Origin: Paraburkholderia atlantica
Lineage (GTDB): Bacteria > Pseudomonadota > Gammaproteobacteria > Burkholderiales > Burkholderiaceae
Length of the DNA stretch: 64,000 bases
Assembly (NCBI RefSeq): GCF_009362785.1
Contig: NZ_WHNQ01000006.1
Span: 248,001 to 312,000, forward strand
Direction: 5' to 3'
Shown here: positions 34,740 through 44,381 of the stretch, in pieces
Numbering within the stretch: the stretch's first letter is position 1
Layout: every line of letters starts with the position of its first letter
The notes under the pieces: generated by a model
Seen by the model: the letters and a program-made list of their open reading frames with translations, nothing else
Databases searched by the model: none
Told to the model about the DNA's origin: nothing
Translations under genes and position numbers: made by a program

Positions 34740-37280
34740 ATGAAAATCATCGTTATCGGTCACGGGATGGTCGGCCACAAACTGGTCGAATGCCTGGCGC
34801 AACAGGCCGCGCACGATCTCGACATCACGGTGCTGGGCGAAGAATCGCGACCGGCCTACGATCGAGTGCATCTGTCCGAGTTCTTCTCGGGCAAGACCGC
34901 CGATGACCTGTCGCTCGTCGAGCCCGGCTTCTTCGAGCGCCACGGCGTGCAACTGAAGCTGAACGCGCGGGCCGTCGCGGTCGATCGCGACGCGCGCACC
35001 GTGACGGTCGCGAGCGGCGAAACGCTGCCGTACGACCGCCTCGTGTTCGCGACCGGCTCCTATCCGTTCGTGCCGCCGGTGCCGGGCCGCGAGCGCGGTG
35101 ACTGCTTCGTGTATCGGACGATCGACGATCTCGAAGCGATGCGCGAATGCGGCGCTCGCTCGAAAACGGGCACGGTGGTCGGCGGTGGTCTGCTCGGCCT
35201 CGAATGCGCGAAGGCGCTGCGCGACATGGGCCTGCAAACGCACGTGGTCGAATTCGCGCCGCGCCTGATGGCGGTGCAGGTCGACGATGGCGGCGGGCGC
35301 GTGCTGCGCGGCCGGATCGAAGAACTCGGCGTCACGGTGCACACGCACAAGAACACGACGGCGATCGTCGACGGCGAAGCGGGCACGCACCGCATGCAAT
35401 TCGCCGACGGCAGCCATCTCGACACCGACATGATCGTATTCTCCGCAGGCATCCGTCCGCGCGACGATCTGGCTCGCGCATGCGGCCTCGAACTCGGCGC
35501 GCGCGGCGGCATCGCAATCGACGACGCGTGCCGCACCAGCGATCCGCACATCTACGCGATCGGCGAATGCGCGCTGTGGCACGGTCAGTTGTTCGGCCTC
35601 GTCGCGCCCGGCTACGAGATGGCGCGCGTGGTCGCGAAGCAGTTGCTGGGCGACTCGGCCGAATTCGCGGGCGCCGACATGAGCACCAAGCTGAAGCTGA
35701 TGGGCGTCGATGTCGCCAGCATCGGCGATGCTCACGGCAATACGCCGGGCAGCCGCACCTACCAGTTCAGCGACGAGCGCAAGCAGATCTACAAGAAGCT
35801 CGTCGTGTCCGATTGCGGCAAGTATCTGCTCGGCGGCGTGATGGTCGGCGACGCGAGCGAATACGGCACGCTGCTGCAGATGATGCTGAACCGCATCGAG
35901 CTGCCCGCGTCGCCCGAATTCCTGATCCTGCCGCAAGCGGACGGCAGCGCGAAGCCGGCGCTCGGCGTCGAGGCGCTGCCCGCGGCCGCGCAGATCTGCT
36001 CGTGCAACAACGTGTCGAAGGGCGAGCTGTGCGCGGCCGTGTGCGCGGGCGCAACCGACATCGGCGCGCTGAAGAGCGCGACCGGCGCGGGTACCTCGTG
36101 CGGCGGTTGCGTGCCGCTCGTCACGCAAGTGATGAAGGCCGAAATGGAGAAGCAGGGCCTCGCGGTCAACAACCACGTCTGCGAGCACTTCCCGTATTCG
36201 CGCCAGGAGTTGTATCACCTCGTGCGCGTCGAGAAGCTGCGCAGTTTCGGCGCGCTGCTCGCGAAGCATGGCCGCGGGCTCGGTTGCGATATCTGCAAGC
36301 CGGCGGTCGCCAGCATTCTCGCATCGTGCTGGAACGAATTCGTGCTGAAGAAGGAGCACGCATCGCTGCAGGACACCAACGACTACTACCTCGCGAACAT
36401 CCAGCGCGACGGCACCTACTCGGTCGTGCCGCGCATGCCCGGCGGCGAAGTGACACCCGACGGCCTGATCGCGGTCGCGCAGGTCGCGAAGAAATACGGC
36501 CTCTACACGAAGATCACCGGCGGTCAGCGTGTCGATCTATTCGGCGCGCGCGTCGAGCAATTGCCGTCGATCTGGGAAGAGCTGATCGCGGCCGGTTTCG
36601 AATCGGGCCACGCGTATGGCAAATCGCTGCGCACCGTGAAATCGTGCGTCGGTTCGACGTGGTGCCGCTATGGCGTCGGCGATTCGGTTGGTCTCGCGGT
36701 CGAACTCGAGAATCGCTACAAGGGCCTGCGTACGCCGCACAAGATCAAGTTCGGCGTGTCGGGCTGCACCCGCGAATGTGCGGAAGCGCAGGGCAAGGAC
36801 GTCGGCGTGATCGCCACCGAGAAGGGCTGGAATCTGTACGTGTGCGGCAACGGCGGCATGAAGCCGCGTCACGCGGAACTGCTCGCCGCGGACCTCGATA
36901 AGGCGACGCTCGTGCGCTATATCGACCGCTTCCTGATGTTCTACGTGCGCACCGCCGACCGGCTGCAACGCACCAGCGTGTGGCGCGACAACCTCGAAGG
37001 CGGTCTCGACTATCTGATCGACGTGATCGTCAACGATCGCCTTGGCGTTGCCGCCGAACTCGAAGCGGAGATGCAGCACGTGGTCGACACGTACGAGTGC
37101 GAATGGAAGAAGGCCGTCACCGATCCCGAAACACGCAAACGCTTCCGCCATTTCGTCAACAGCGGCGAGTCCGACAGCAACGTCGCGTTCGTCGAGGAGC
37201 GCGGACAGATCCGGCCGGCCACGCCTGCTGAGCGGCAGGCGCCACGCATCGGGATTCCCATTGTCGTCGAGACGGTTTGA
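34740..37280 (+). CDS. nirB: NAD(P)H nitrite reductase, large subunit
   Basis: An 846-residue enzyme reducing nitrite to ammonium in the cytoplasm. Domains: FAD/NAD(P)H oxidoreductase (GHGMVG near the start, VVGGGLLGLECAKAL about 141), a BFD-type [2Fe-2S] domain with CSCNNVSKG and CGGCVPLV (about 420-460), a ferredoxin-like half domain, and the siroheme/[4Fe-4S] domain. In that last domain CVGSTWC (CX5C, about 635) and SGCTREC (CX3C, about 675) are the cluster ligands. ATG 34740 follows GAGGA; upstream open frame covers the leader and is not coding. Operon partner nirD begins 39 bases later. Control appears to be sigma-54 plus leader attenuation. Confidence 0.96.
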   Translation: MKIIVIGHGMVGHKLVECLAQQAAHDLDITVLGEESRPAYDRVHLSEFFSGKTADDLSLVEPGFFERHGVQLKLNARAVAVDRDARTVTVASGETLPYDRLVFATGSYPFVPPVPGRERGDCFVYRTIDDLEAMRECGARSKTGTVVGGGLLGLECAKALRDMGLQTHVVEFAPRLMAVQVDDGGGRVLRGRIEELGVTVHTHKNTTAIVDGEAGTHRMQFADGSHLDTDMIVFSAGIRPRDDLARACGLELGARGGIAIDDACRTSDPHIYAIGECALWHGQLFGLVAPGYEMARVVAKQLLGDSAEFAGADMSTKLKLMGVDVASIGDAHGNTPGSRTYQFSDERKQIYKKLVVSDCGKYLLGGVMVGDASEYGTLLQMMLNRIELPASPEFLILPQADGSAKPALGVEALPAAAQICSCNNVSKGELCAAVCAGATDIGALKSATGAGTSCGGCVPLVTQVMKAEMEKQGLAVNNHVCEHFPYSRQELYHLVRVEKLRSFGALLAKHGRGLGCDICKPAVASILASCWNEFVLKKEHASLQDTNDYYLANIQRDGTYSVVPRMPGGEVTPDGLIAVAQVAKKYGLYTKITGGQRVDLFGARVEQLPSIWEELIAAGFESGHAYGKSLRTVKSCVGSTWCRYGVGDSVGLAVELENRYKGLRTPHKIKFGVSGCTRECAEAQGKDVGVIATEKGWNLYVCGNGGMKPRHAELLAADLDKATLVRYIDRFLMFYVRTADRLQRTSVWRDNLEGGLDYLIDVIVNDRLGVAAELEAEMQHVVDTYECEWKKAVTDPETRKRFRHFVNSGESDSNVAFVEERGQIRPATPAERQAPRIGIPIVVETV

Positions 37281-37319
37281 CCTCAACCGATTCCCGCTTA
37301 ACTCAAAAGGAGCCCAGTC

Positions 37320-37685
37320 ATGAAGAACGAACGCTTGCCCCGCGCCTGGACCGCGATCTGCGCGCTCGACGACATCGTGCCGAACACCGGCGTTTGCGCG
37401 CTCGTCAACGGCGAGCAGGTGGCCGTGTTTCACGTCGACGGCGGCGAAGCGGAAGCGCCCGCCGAACCCACGGTCTACGCGATCGAAAACTTCGATCCGG
37501 GTTCGCACGCGGCGGTGCTGTCGCGCGGACTCGTCGGCAGTCTCGGCGAGCGCATCGTGGTCGCGTCGCCGATCTACAAGCATCACTTCGATCTGCGCAC
37601 CGGCGAATGTCTGGAAACGCCGTCGTATTCGGTCAGCGCGTTTGCCGCGCGCGTCGAAAACGGCCAGGTGTGGGTCGCGGTTTGA
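37320..37685 (+). CDS. nirD: NAD(P)H nitrite reductase, small subunit
   Basis: A 121-residue Rieske-fold NirD protein. Consistent with the family, the Cys/His pairs of true Rieske proteins are absent (for example VYAIENFDPGSHAAVLSRGL lacks them), so it binds no cluster. It pairs with NirB and is needed for stable nitrite reductase. AAAAGGAG lies upstream of ATG 37320. Sits between nirB and the nitrate reductase gene, with a 49-base gap to the latter. Confidence 0.93.
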   Translation: MKNERLPRAWTAICALDDIVPNTGVCALVNGEQVAVFHVDGGEAEAPAEPTVYAIENFDPGSHAAVLSRGLVGSLGERIVVASPIYKHHFDLRTGECLETPSYSVSAFAARVENGQVWVAV

Positions 37686-37734
37686 GGTAACGGCCTCGCT
37701 TCATCCTTCAGAGTTCTAACCAGATCATTCGCGC

Positions 37735-40700
37735 ATGACAGCTACCAGCGTAAAGAGCGTGTGTCCGTATTGCGGTGTCGGCTGCGGCATGGTGCTGCAC
37801 GTCGAGGACGGCCAGGTCGTGAAGATCGCCGGCGACAAGGAGCATCCGGCCAACTTCGGCCGGCTCTGCACCAAAGGGCAGTCGGCTCACGTCGCGCTGC
37901 GCAAGTCGGGGCGTCTCGAAGGCGCGTTCGTACGACATGCGCGCGACGAAGACCCGGTGCCTTTGCCGATGGCGCAGGCGTTGAGCGACACCGCGGCGCG
38001 TCTGCGGCGTGTGATCGACGAGCATGGTCCCGATGCGGTGTCGTTTTATGTGTCAGGGCAGATGTCGCTCGAAGCGCAGTATCTGGTCAACAAGCTCGCG
38101 AAGGGCTTTATTGGCACGAACAATATCGAAGCAAATTCTCGTTTGTGCATGGCGAGCGCGGCGAGCGGCTACAAGTTGTCGCTCGGTGCGGACGGACCGC
38201 CCGGCTCGTACGAAGACTTCGATCACGCGGATCTGTTTTTCGTCAGCGGCGCGAATATGGCCGACTGTCATCCGATTCTGTTCCTGCGCATGATGGATCG
38301 CGTGAAGGCGGGCGCGAAGCTGATCGTCGTCGATCCGCGCCGCAATATAACCGCCGAGAAAGCCGATCTGTTCCTGCAGATCAAACCCGGCACCGACCTC
38401 GCGTTGCTCAACGGTCTGCTGCATCTGCTGCACGAAAACGGCGCAACGGATGCGGCTTTCATCGCCGAACATACCGAAGGCTGGGACGCGATGCCCGCTT
38501 TTCTGGCCGGGTATACGCCGGAGAACGTCGCCCGCATCACGGGCCTCGCCGCCGACGACATCCGTCGCGCCGCGCAGATGATCGCGTCGGCCAAAGACTG
38601 GATGAGCTGCTGGACGATGGGCCTGAACCAGAGCACGCACGGCACGTGGCACACCAATGCGCTGTGCAATCTGCATCTGGCGACGGGCCGTATCTGCCGG
38701 CGCGGCAGTGGACCGTTCTCGCTGACGGGCCAGCCGAACGCGATGGGCGGCCGCGAAATGGGCTACATGGGCCCCGGGTTGCCGGGCCAGCGTTCGGCGC
38801 TGGTCGCCGAAGATCGCGCGTTCATCGAAGCGCTGTGGGGCATCGCTCCGGGCACGCTCAAAGCGGACGCGGGCAACGGCACGATCGACCTGTTCGCGCG
38901 CATGGCCGCGGGCGACATCAAGGCGTGCTGGATCATCTGCACGAATCCGGTCGCGACCGTCGCGAACCGGCAGACCGCGATCGCCGGCTTGCGTGCGGCC
39001 GAACTCGTGATCGCGCAGGACGCGTTCCTCGACACCGAAACGAATCGCTACGCCGACGTGCTGCTGCCAGGCGCTTTGTGGGCCGAAGCCGAAGGCGTGA
39101 TGGTCAATTCGGAGCGCAATCTGACGCTGATGCAGCAGGCCATCGAGCCGCCCGGCGCGGCGTTGCCCGACTGGCAGATCATCGCGCGCATCGCGGGTGA
39201 AATGGGCTTTGCCGATGCGTTCAGCTATGCGAGCGCCGACGAAGTGTTCGCCGAACTCACGCGTGCGGCGAACCCCGCGACCGGCTACGACCTGCGCGGC
39301 GCGAGTCATCGTCGCTTGAAGGATGCGCCGCTGCAGTGGCCGATCGCGTCGGCGGATTCGTCCGAGCGCAATCCGCTTCGCTATCTGAATGACGGCGTGA
39401 GCCAGACGCTCGGAGAGTCCGAAGATGGCAGCCGCCCGCGCATTGCTTTTCCGACCGCGAGCGGCAGGGCGAAGTTTTTCGCGCGCGCGTATCAGCCCGC
39501 GGCCGAGCTGCCCGATCGTGAGTTTCCGATCGTGTTGAACACGGGCCGCGTGCAGCATCAATGGCACACGATGACCAAGTCCGGCAAGGTCGCGATGCTG
39601 AACAAGCTGAACCCGGGACCGTTCGTCGAGATTCATCCGCACGACGCGGCCGAACTCGGCATTCGCGCGAAAGACGCGGTCGAGATCCGTTCGCGGCGCG
39701 GCCGCGCGGTGCTGCCTGCCGTCGTCACCGATCGGGTGAGCGCGGGTCAGTGCTTCGCGCCGATGCACTGGAACGACGTGTTCGGCGACGAGCTGTGCAT
39801 CAACGCGGTGACCAACGACGCGGTCGATCCGGTTTCACTACAGCCCGAACTGAAAGTCTGCGCGGTCGCGCTGAGTCCGGTGACGGCCGATCGCGTCGCG
39901 GACACACGCAAGGACGACGCGCTCTCTACCTTCACCGACGCAGCGGTTTTAGCGCCCAGTGCCAAGGATCAACCCATGCCTCGTATCGAAGCCCTCACGA
40001 CTTTGCTGCAATTGCCGCCCGAGCCCGTAGCGATGCCCACGCTCAGCGATCCGGAGCGCGCGTATCTGGCGGGTTTCGTCAGTGGCCTGCGTTCGTCTGA
40101 AGCGCAAGGTCTCGACAACGTGCCGGTGCTGCCGCACAGCGCACCGTTCGATGCGGTGAAGCGGCTCTATGTCGATGGTCTGCTTGCGGGACTGTATAGC
40201 CGCAGCGCGACGACGGTCCGGACTCCAGGCGCGGCATTGCCGTCGAATGCCGCGCAAGAAGAGGCATCCGAATCGGGCGTGCGCATCGTGCGCGCACGGC
40301 CGAAGGTCACGCTGTTGTGGGCCTCGCAAACCGGTAACACCGAATCGCTGACCGAGCGTTACGCGACGCGCCTGATGGAATCGGGCTTCGAAATCCGCAC
40401 CGCGTGCATGGCCGACTATCCGTTCGCGGCGCTCGCGAAGGCGCAATACGTGCTGTTGATGACCAGCACGTTCGGCGACGGCGATGCGCCCGACAACGCG
40501 CAGGACTTCTGGACGCATCTGAACGCCGCCACGGCGCCGCGCCTCGACGGCGTGCGTTTCGCGGTGCTTGCGCTCGGCGATCGCAACTACGATCAGTTTT
40601 GCGGTCACGGCCGTCGGCTCGACGAGCGGCTCGCCGCGCAGGGCGCGCTGCGTCTGACCGAGCGCGTCGATTGCGATATCGAATATCAGTCGAGCGCCGA

Positions 40701-41916
40701 TGCATGGCTCGAACGCGTGATCGTCTGCATCAAGCAGGCGGATGCCGCGCTGCATGCTCTGCCGCCGGGCGGCATGATCAACGCGGTGGTGGGCGCGGTG
40801 CCGACCAAGGCGCGGCCGGCAGCGTCGCGCGTTGTCGGCAATCTGCGACTGAACCGGCAGGGCGCCGCGAAGGATACGCGCTACGTGTCGCTGCAAACGG
40901 GCGAGACGAACCTCGAATACGAAGCGGGCGATGCGCTCGGCGTGTGGCCGAGCAACTGCCCCGAACTCGTGGACGAACTGATCGCGCTGAGCGGTCTGCA
41001 CGCGGAGGCATCGGTGCATGTCACGGGTATCGGCGACATGCGGCTCGCCGATGCGCTCACCAAGCATTACGAAATCGCGCGGCCGAGCGCCGAAGCGCTC
41101 GCGTTCGTCGCCGCGCGCAGCCGCAACGGCGCGCTGGGCGATTTGCTCGCGCCCGAACGCAAGGCGGATCTGAAGCAATGGCTATGGGGACAGCAGCTCG
41201 CCGACGTATTGCACGAGTTTCCGGTGGAGCTCTCGGCCGCCGAACTCACCGGCATGCTGAAGCGCCTGCAGCCGCGCCTGTATTCGATCGCATCGAGCCC
41301 GAAGGCGCATCCGGGCGAGGTGCATCTGACGGTATCGGCGGTGCGTTACAGCAACGGACGGCGGCACCGCAAGGGCGTTTCGTCGACGTTTCTCGCGGAT
41401 CGCGCAAGCGACGCCGAGGTTCCCGTGTTCGTGCAAAAGTCCGCGCACTTTCGTCCTCCTCATCACCCGGACACGCCGATGATCATGGTCGGCCCCGGCA
41501 CCGGCATCGCACCGTTTCGCGGCTTTCTGCACGAACGGCAGGCACGCGGCGAACGCGGACGCAACTGGCTGTTCTTCGGCGAACAACATGCCGCGACCGA
41601 CTTCTACTATCGCGACGAACTCGAAGCGATGCGCGCGAGCGGTCTGCTGACCCGACTCGACGTCGCGTTCTCGCGTGACCAGGCCGACAAGATCTATGTG
41701 CAGGACCGCATGCGCGAGCACGGTGCGCAACTGTGGGCATGGCTCGAAGACGGTGCGCATTTCTATGTATGCGGCGACGCGAACCGGATGGCGCGCGATG
41801 TCGATGCGGCGCTGAAGGACGTCATCACGACGCACGGTGGCATGAGCGAAGAGAAAGCACTCGAATACGTGAGCCGTCTGACGCGCGAAAAGCGCTATGC
41901 ACGCGACGTGTATTGA
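37735..41916 (+). CDS. nasA: Assimilatory nitrate reductase fused to a flavodoxin/FAD/NAD(P)H reductase
   Basis: A 1393-residue self-contained nitrate reductase. The N-terminus binds a [4Fe-4S] cluster (C10, C13, C17, C45: CPYCGVGC and LCTKGQ). The molybdenum bis-MGD domains follow; Cys in SRLCMASAASGYK is the likely Mo ligand. A linker (about 735-855) leads to a flavodoxin domain (LLWASQTGNTESLTERYA, about 857-1000), an FAD domain (about 1020-1230) and an NAD(P)H domain (MIMVGPGTGIAPFRGFL, about 1249). Electrons can pass from NAD(P)H through FAD and FMN to the cluster and molybdenum in one chain, replacing a separate NasC/NasB. Second half resembles CysJ. Nitrite produced feeds NirBD. Confidence 0.94.
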   Translation: MTATSVKSVCPYCGVGCGMVLHVEDGQVVKIAGDKEHPANFGRLCTKGQSAHVALRKSGRLEGAFVRHARDEDPVPLPMAQALSDTAARLRRVIDEHGPDAVSFYVSGQMSLEAQYLVNKLAKGFIGTNNIEANSRLCMASAASGYKLSLGADGPPGSYEDFDHADLFFVSGANMADCHPILFLRMMDRVKAGAKLIVVDPRRNITAEKADLFLQIKPGTDLALLNGLLHLLHENGATDAAFIAEHTEGWDAMPAFLAGYTPENVARITGLAADDIRRAAQMIASAKDWMSCWTMGLNQSTHGTWHTNALCNLHLATGRICRRGSGPFSLTGQPNAMGGREMGYMGPGLPGQRSALVAEDRAFIEALWGIAPGTLKADAGNGTIDLFARMAAGDIKACWIICTNPVATVANRQTAIAGLRAAELVIAQDAFLDTETNRYADVLLPGALWAEAEGVMVNSERNLTLMQQAIEPPGAALPDWQIIARIAGEMGFADAFSYASADEVFAELTRAANPATGYDLRGASHRRLKDAPLQWPIASADSSERNPLRYLNDGVSQTLGESEDGSRPRIAFPTASGRAKFFARAYQPAAELPDREFPIVLNTGRVQHQWHTMTKSGKVAMLNKLNPGPFVEIHPHDAAELGIRAKDAVEIRSRRGRAVLPAVVTDRVSAGQCFAPMHWNDVFGDELCINAVTNDAVDPVSLQPELKVCAVALSPVTADRVADTRKDDALSTFTDAAVLAPSAKDQPMPRIEALTTLLQLPPEPVAMPTLSDPERAYLAGFVSGLRSSEAQGLDNVPVLPHSAPFDAVKRLYVDGLLAGLYSRSATTVRTPGAALPSNAAQEEASESGVRIVRARPKVTLLWASQTGNTESLTERYATRLMESGFEIRTACMADYPFAALAKAQYVLLMTSTFGDGDAPDNAQDFWTHLNAATAPRLDGVRFAVLALGDRNYDQFCGHGRRLDERLAAQGALRLTERVDCDIEYQSSADAWLERVIVCIKQADAALHALPPGGMINAVVGAVPTKARPAASRVVGNLRLNRQGAAKDTRYVSLQTGETNLEYEAGDALGVWPSNCPELVDELIALSGLHAEASVHVTGIGDMRLADALTKHYEIARPSAEALAFVAARSRNGALGDLLAPERKADLKQWLWGQQLADVLHEFPVELSAAELTGMLKRLQPRLYSIASSPKAHPGEVHLTVSAVRYSNGRRHRKGVSSTFLADRASDAEVPVFVQKSAHFRPPHHPDTPMIMVGPGTGIAPFRGFLHERQARGERGRNWLFFGEQHAATDFYYRDELEAMRASGLLTRLDVAFSRDQADKIYVQDRMREHGAQLWAWLEDGAHFYVCGDANRMARDVDAALKDVITTHGGMSEEKALEYVSRLTREKRYARDVY

Positions 41917-41972
41917 GCCGCCGACGCGTTTCGAAAAAGGCCTTAAAAAAGGCCTCAAAACACACAGCATGA

Positions 41973-41988
41973 TGGCATGACGCTTGCA
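41973..41988 (+). promoter_or_regulatory. Sigma-54 promoter of narK
   Basis: TGGCAT-GACGC-TTGCA carries the invariant GG and GC at the correct spacing and lies 97 bases upstream of the transporter. The predicted start is near 41999. An 8-base inverted repeat GCATGTCG / CGACATGC (41986-42022) overlaps the -12 box and the start. Confidence 0.65.
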
Positions 41989-42084
41989 TGTCGAGTCCCG
42001 GCTAAAACTCCGGACGACATGCCGGTGCAACACAAGTAACGCAGCAACCGGACCACCAGGCATTTTATTTACCGAGGATCTCTG

Positions 42085-43452
42085 ATGAAAAACGTGATGC
42101 ACTCCCTGCGAAGCGGCGATTGGCGCGCACTGGTCGCCTGCTTTCTGTATTTCGACACGGGCTTCACCGTCTGGGTGCTGTATGGGCCGCTCGCGCCGTT
42201 CATCAGCAAGAGCATCGCGATGACGCCCGCGCAGCAGGGTCTGCTGGTCGCGGTGCCGGTGTTGTCCGCGGCGATTCTACGCGTGACGCTCGGCAATCTG
42301 TATCAGTCCGCGCATGGCAAACGCATTGCGTTGATGGGCGTGTTGCTATCGGCGGTACCGACGATCGTGCTGCCGTTGCTGCAATCGGTGCCGTCGTACG
42401 AAATGCTGCTGGTGCTCGGCGTGTTCCTCGGGGTTGGCGGCGCCAGCTTCGCGGTCGCGCTGCCGATGGCCGGCAGCAACTATCCGCCGAAGGTGCAGGG
42501 CCTCGTATTGGGCCTGGCCGCGGCCGGCAACATCGGCGCGGTGCTCGACGGCTTCCTGTTCCCACAACTGGCCACGCGCTACGGTTGGCAACTCGCCGCG
42601 GGCGGCGCCTTGCCGCTGCTCGCGATCGCCGCGATCACGCTGTACTTCTGGGCCAACGACGCGGGCGTCAAAACCGGCAGCGTGCTGCGCGCGTTCGGCA
42701 GTTTCGCGACGACGCTGGCCGGCCTGATCGTGCTCGTGCTGCTCGTCGAAGCGGGGCTGTTCGGCGCGGGCAAGACCGGCGTGCTGCTGTTACCGGTGAT
42801 CGGCGCGCTGCTCGCAATCGCGGTGCTGCCGCAACGCTACCGCTCGGTGCTTGCCGAACGCGATACGTGGGTCATCATGCTCGTCTATAGCATCACGTTC
42901 GGCGGGTTCGTCGGCATGTCTTCGTACGTGTCGCTGCTGCTGACCAACCTGTATCAACTGTCGAAGATCGACGCGGGTCTGTTCATGGCGCTGCTCGCCG
43001 CGACCGGCGCGATGGTTCGTCCGCTCGGCGGCCTGATTGCCGACCGCGTGTCGGGCGTGCGCGCGCTGACCGTGCTGCTCGCGAGCATCGCGATTTGTGA
43101 CTTCCTGTTCGCGACGGCGATGCCGTCGTTCGCGGGCGGCATCGCGTTGCTGCTGTGCATGTACGTCGCGTTCGGACTCGGCAATGGCGCGACGTTCCAG
43201 CTGGTGCCGCATCGCTGGGCCGGCCGCACCGGTTTGATGTCCGGCATCGTCGGCGCGGCGGGCGGGATCGGCGGCTTCTATCTGCCGGTCGTGATGGGCA
43301 TCGCGAAGGAGAGCACCGGCAGCTATCAGATGGGCTTCGCGACGTTCGGCACGCTGTCGGCGTGCGCCTTCCTTGCGATCGTCGCGCTGCGCCGGCCGTG
43401 GATGGCGTGGTCGATGCAGACCGGTGTCATGCATGCGCATGCGACGGAGTGA
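42085..43452 (+). CDS. narK: Nitrate/nitrite transporter (NarK/NasA family MFS)
   Basis: A 455-residue major-facilitator protein with twelve helices. Typical of nitrate porters, it has glycine-rich signature stretches: FLGVGGASFAVALPMAG in helix 5 and AFGLGNGATFQLVPHRW plus GIVGAAGGIGGFYLPVV in helices 10-11. It imports nitrate for the reductase encoded upstream. A GAGG lies 9-12 bases before ATG 42085. It may be read from both the nirB operon and its own sigma-54 promoter. Confidence 0.93.
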   Translation: MKNVMHSLRSGDWRALVACFLYFDTGFTVWVLYGPLAPFISKSIAMTPAQQGLLVAVPVLSAAILRVTLGNLYQSAHGKRIALMGVLLSAVPTIVLPLLQSVPSYEMLLVLGVFLGVGGASFAVALPMAGSNYPPKVQGLVLGLAAAGNIGAVLDGFLFPQLATRYGWQLAAGGALPLLAIAAITLYFWANDAGVKTGSVLRAFGSFATTLAGLIVLVLLVEAGLFGAGKTGVLLLPVIGALLAIAVLPQRYRSVLAERDTWVIMLVYSITFGGFVGMSSYVSLLLTNLYQLSKIDAGLFMALLAATGAMVRPLGGLIADRVSGVRALTVLLASIAICDFLFATAMPSFAGGIALLLCMYVAFGLGNGATFQLVPHRWAGRTGLMSGIVGAAGGIGGFYLPVVMGIAKESTGSYQMGFATFGTLSACAFLAIVALRRPWMAWSMQTGVMHAHATE

Positions 43453-43548
43453 GGTACGGCGCGCGGCGCTAGGTCGGGCCGGCGCCGCATGCATGATGCG
43501 GTAGAAAAAGCGCAGTCGAATATTTGCATATCAGCGACGGTGTTTCTA

Positions 43549-43572
43549 ATATGCAGCCAGGAGGCTGCATAT
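43549..43572 (+). promoter_or_regulatory. Palindromic operator/SD-masking hairpin before the SRPBCC gene
   Basis: A perfect 10-base inverted repeat ATATGCAGCC / GGCTGCATAT with a 4-base AGGA centre. It covers the AGGAGG ribosome site and the first two bases of the ATG. In DNA it resembles an ArsR-family operator; in RNA it would sequester the ribosome site. An extra half-site TTGCATAT lies at about 43524. Confidence 0.65.
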
Positions 43573-44032
43573 GAACTCATCGACCGATCGCATCGAAAAG
43601 CAGATTCTGTTGAAGGCGCCGCGCTCGCGCGTCTGGCGCGCACTGGCCAACGCCGAGGAATTCGGCAAATGGTTCGGCGTGAACCTCACCGGCAAGCAGT
43701 TCGTCGCCGGGCAATCCACGCAGGGGCACATCACCTATCCGGGCTATGAGCATCTGGTGATGGACGTGCTGGTCGAGCGTGTCGAGCCCGATCATCATCT
43801 GTCGTGGCGCTGGCATCCGGCCGCGATCGACATCACGATCGACTACACACCCGAGCCGACCACGCTCGTCGAATTCGATCTGAGCGAGGTCGAGTCCGGC
43901 ACGCTGCTGCGCGTCGTCGAATCGGGCTTCGACCAGTTGCCGGTCGGGCGCCGCGCGGAAGCGTTCCGGCTGAACGCCGGCGGCTGGGAACAGCAGATGG
44001 TCAATATCGAACGATATGTCGGCGCGGGTTAA
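43571..44032 (+). CDS. SRPBCC (AHSA1-like) domain protein
   Basis: A 153-residue START-fold protein of the activator-of-Hsp90-like group: IEKQILLKAPRSRVWRALAN at the start and GGWEQQMVNIERYV at the end are characteristic. Such proteins often bind hydrophobic ligands and are commonly encoded with ArsR regulators, as here. The end overlaps the regulator gene by 17 bases. Ligand unknown. Confidence 0.85.
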   Translation: MNSSTDRIEKQILLKAPRSRVWRALANAEEFGKWFGVNLTGKQFVAGQSTQGHITYPGYEHLVMDVLVERVEPDHHLSWRWHPAAIDITIDYTPEPTTLVEFDLSEVESGTLLRVVESGFDQLPVGRRAEAFRLNAGGWEQQMVNIERYVGAG

Positions 44033-44381
44033 GGCGGGCTCCGCGCAGGCGGGTCTCAAGGCGGCGACGCTGCGCCGTTCGGCGGTGGTATTCGCGGCGC
44101 TCGGTGACGAAACGCGCCTGCGTCTGGTCGCGGCCTTGTGCGCGGGCAGTGCGATGTCGATCGCGCAGCTGACGGCCGGCACCGACATCACACGGCAGTC
44201 GGTCACGCAGCATCTGCAGGTGCTGGCCGACGCGGGCCTCGTTCACGATGTCAAGGTCGGACGCGAGCGCCTGTGGGCGTTCGAGCCGGCGCATCTGGAC
44301 GCGGCGCGCCGCGCGCTCGACGCGATTTCGCGGCAGTGGGATCAGGCGCTGCTGAAGTTGAAGACGATGGTCGAGGAATGA
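44016..44381 (+). CDS. ArsR-family transcriptional regulator
   Basis: A 121-residue winged-helix repressor (FAALGDETRLRLVAALCAG, recognition helix ITRQSVTQHLQVLADAGLV, wing VGRERLWAFEP). No cysteine metal site of the ArsR/SmtB type is evident, so it belongs to the non-metal branch paired with SRPBCC proteins. It likely represses its own operon through the palindrome at 43549-43572. Confidence 0.88.
   Translation: MSARVKAGSAQAGLKAATLRRSAVVFAALGDETRLRLVAALCAGSAMSIAQLTAGTDITRQSVTQHLQVLADAGLVHDVKVGRERLWAFEPAHLDAARRALDAISRQWDQALLKLKTMVEE

Noticed and set aside
41943..41964. AAGGCCTT-rich repeat after nasA as a terminator
   Set aside because: Two adjacent palindromic AGGCCT elements separated by A-tracts; the arms can pair but no T-run follows, so I did not list it as a terminator.
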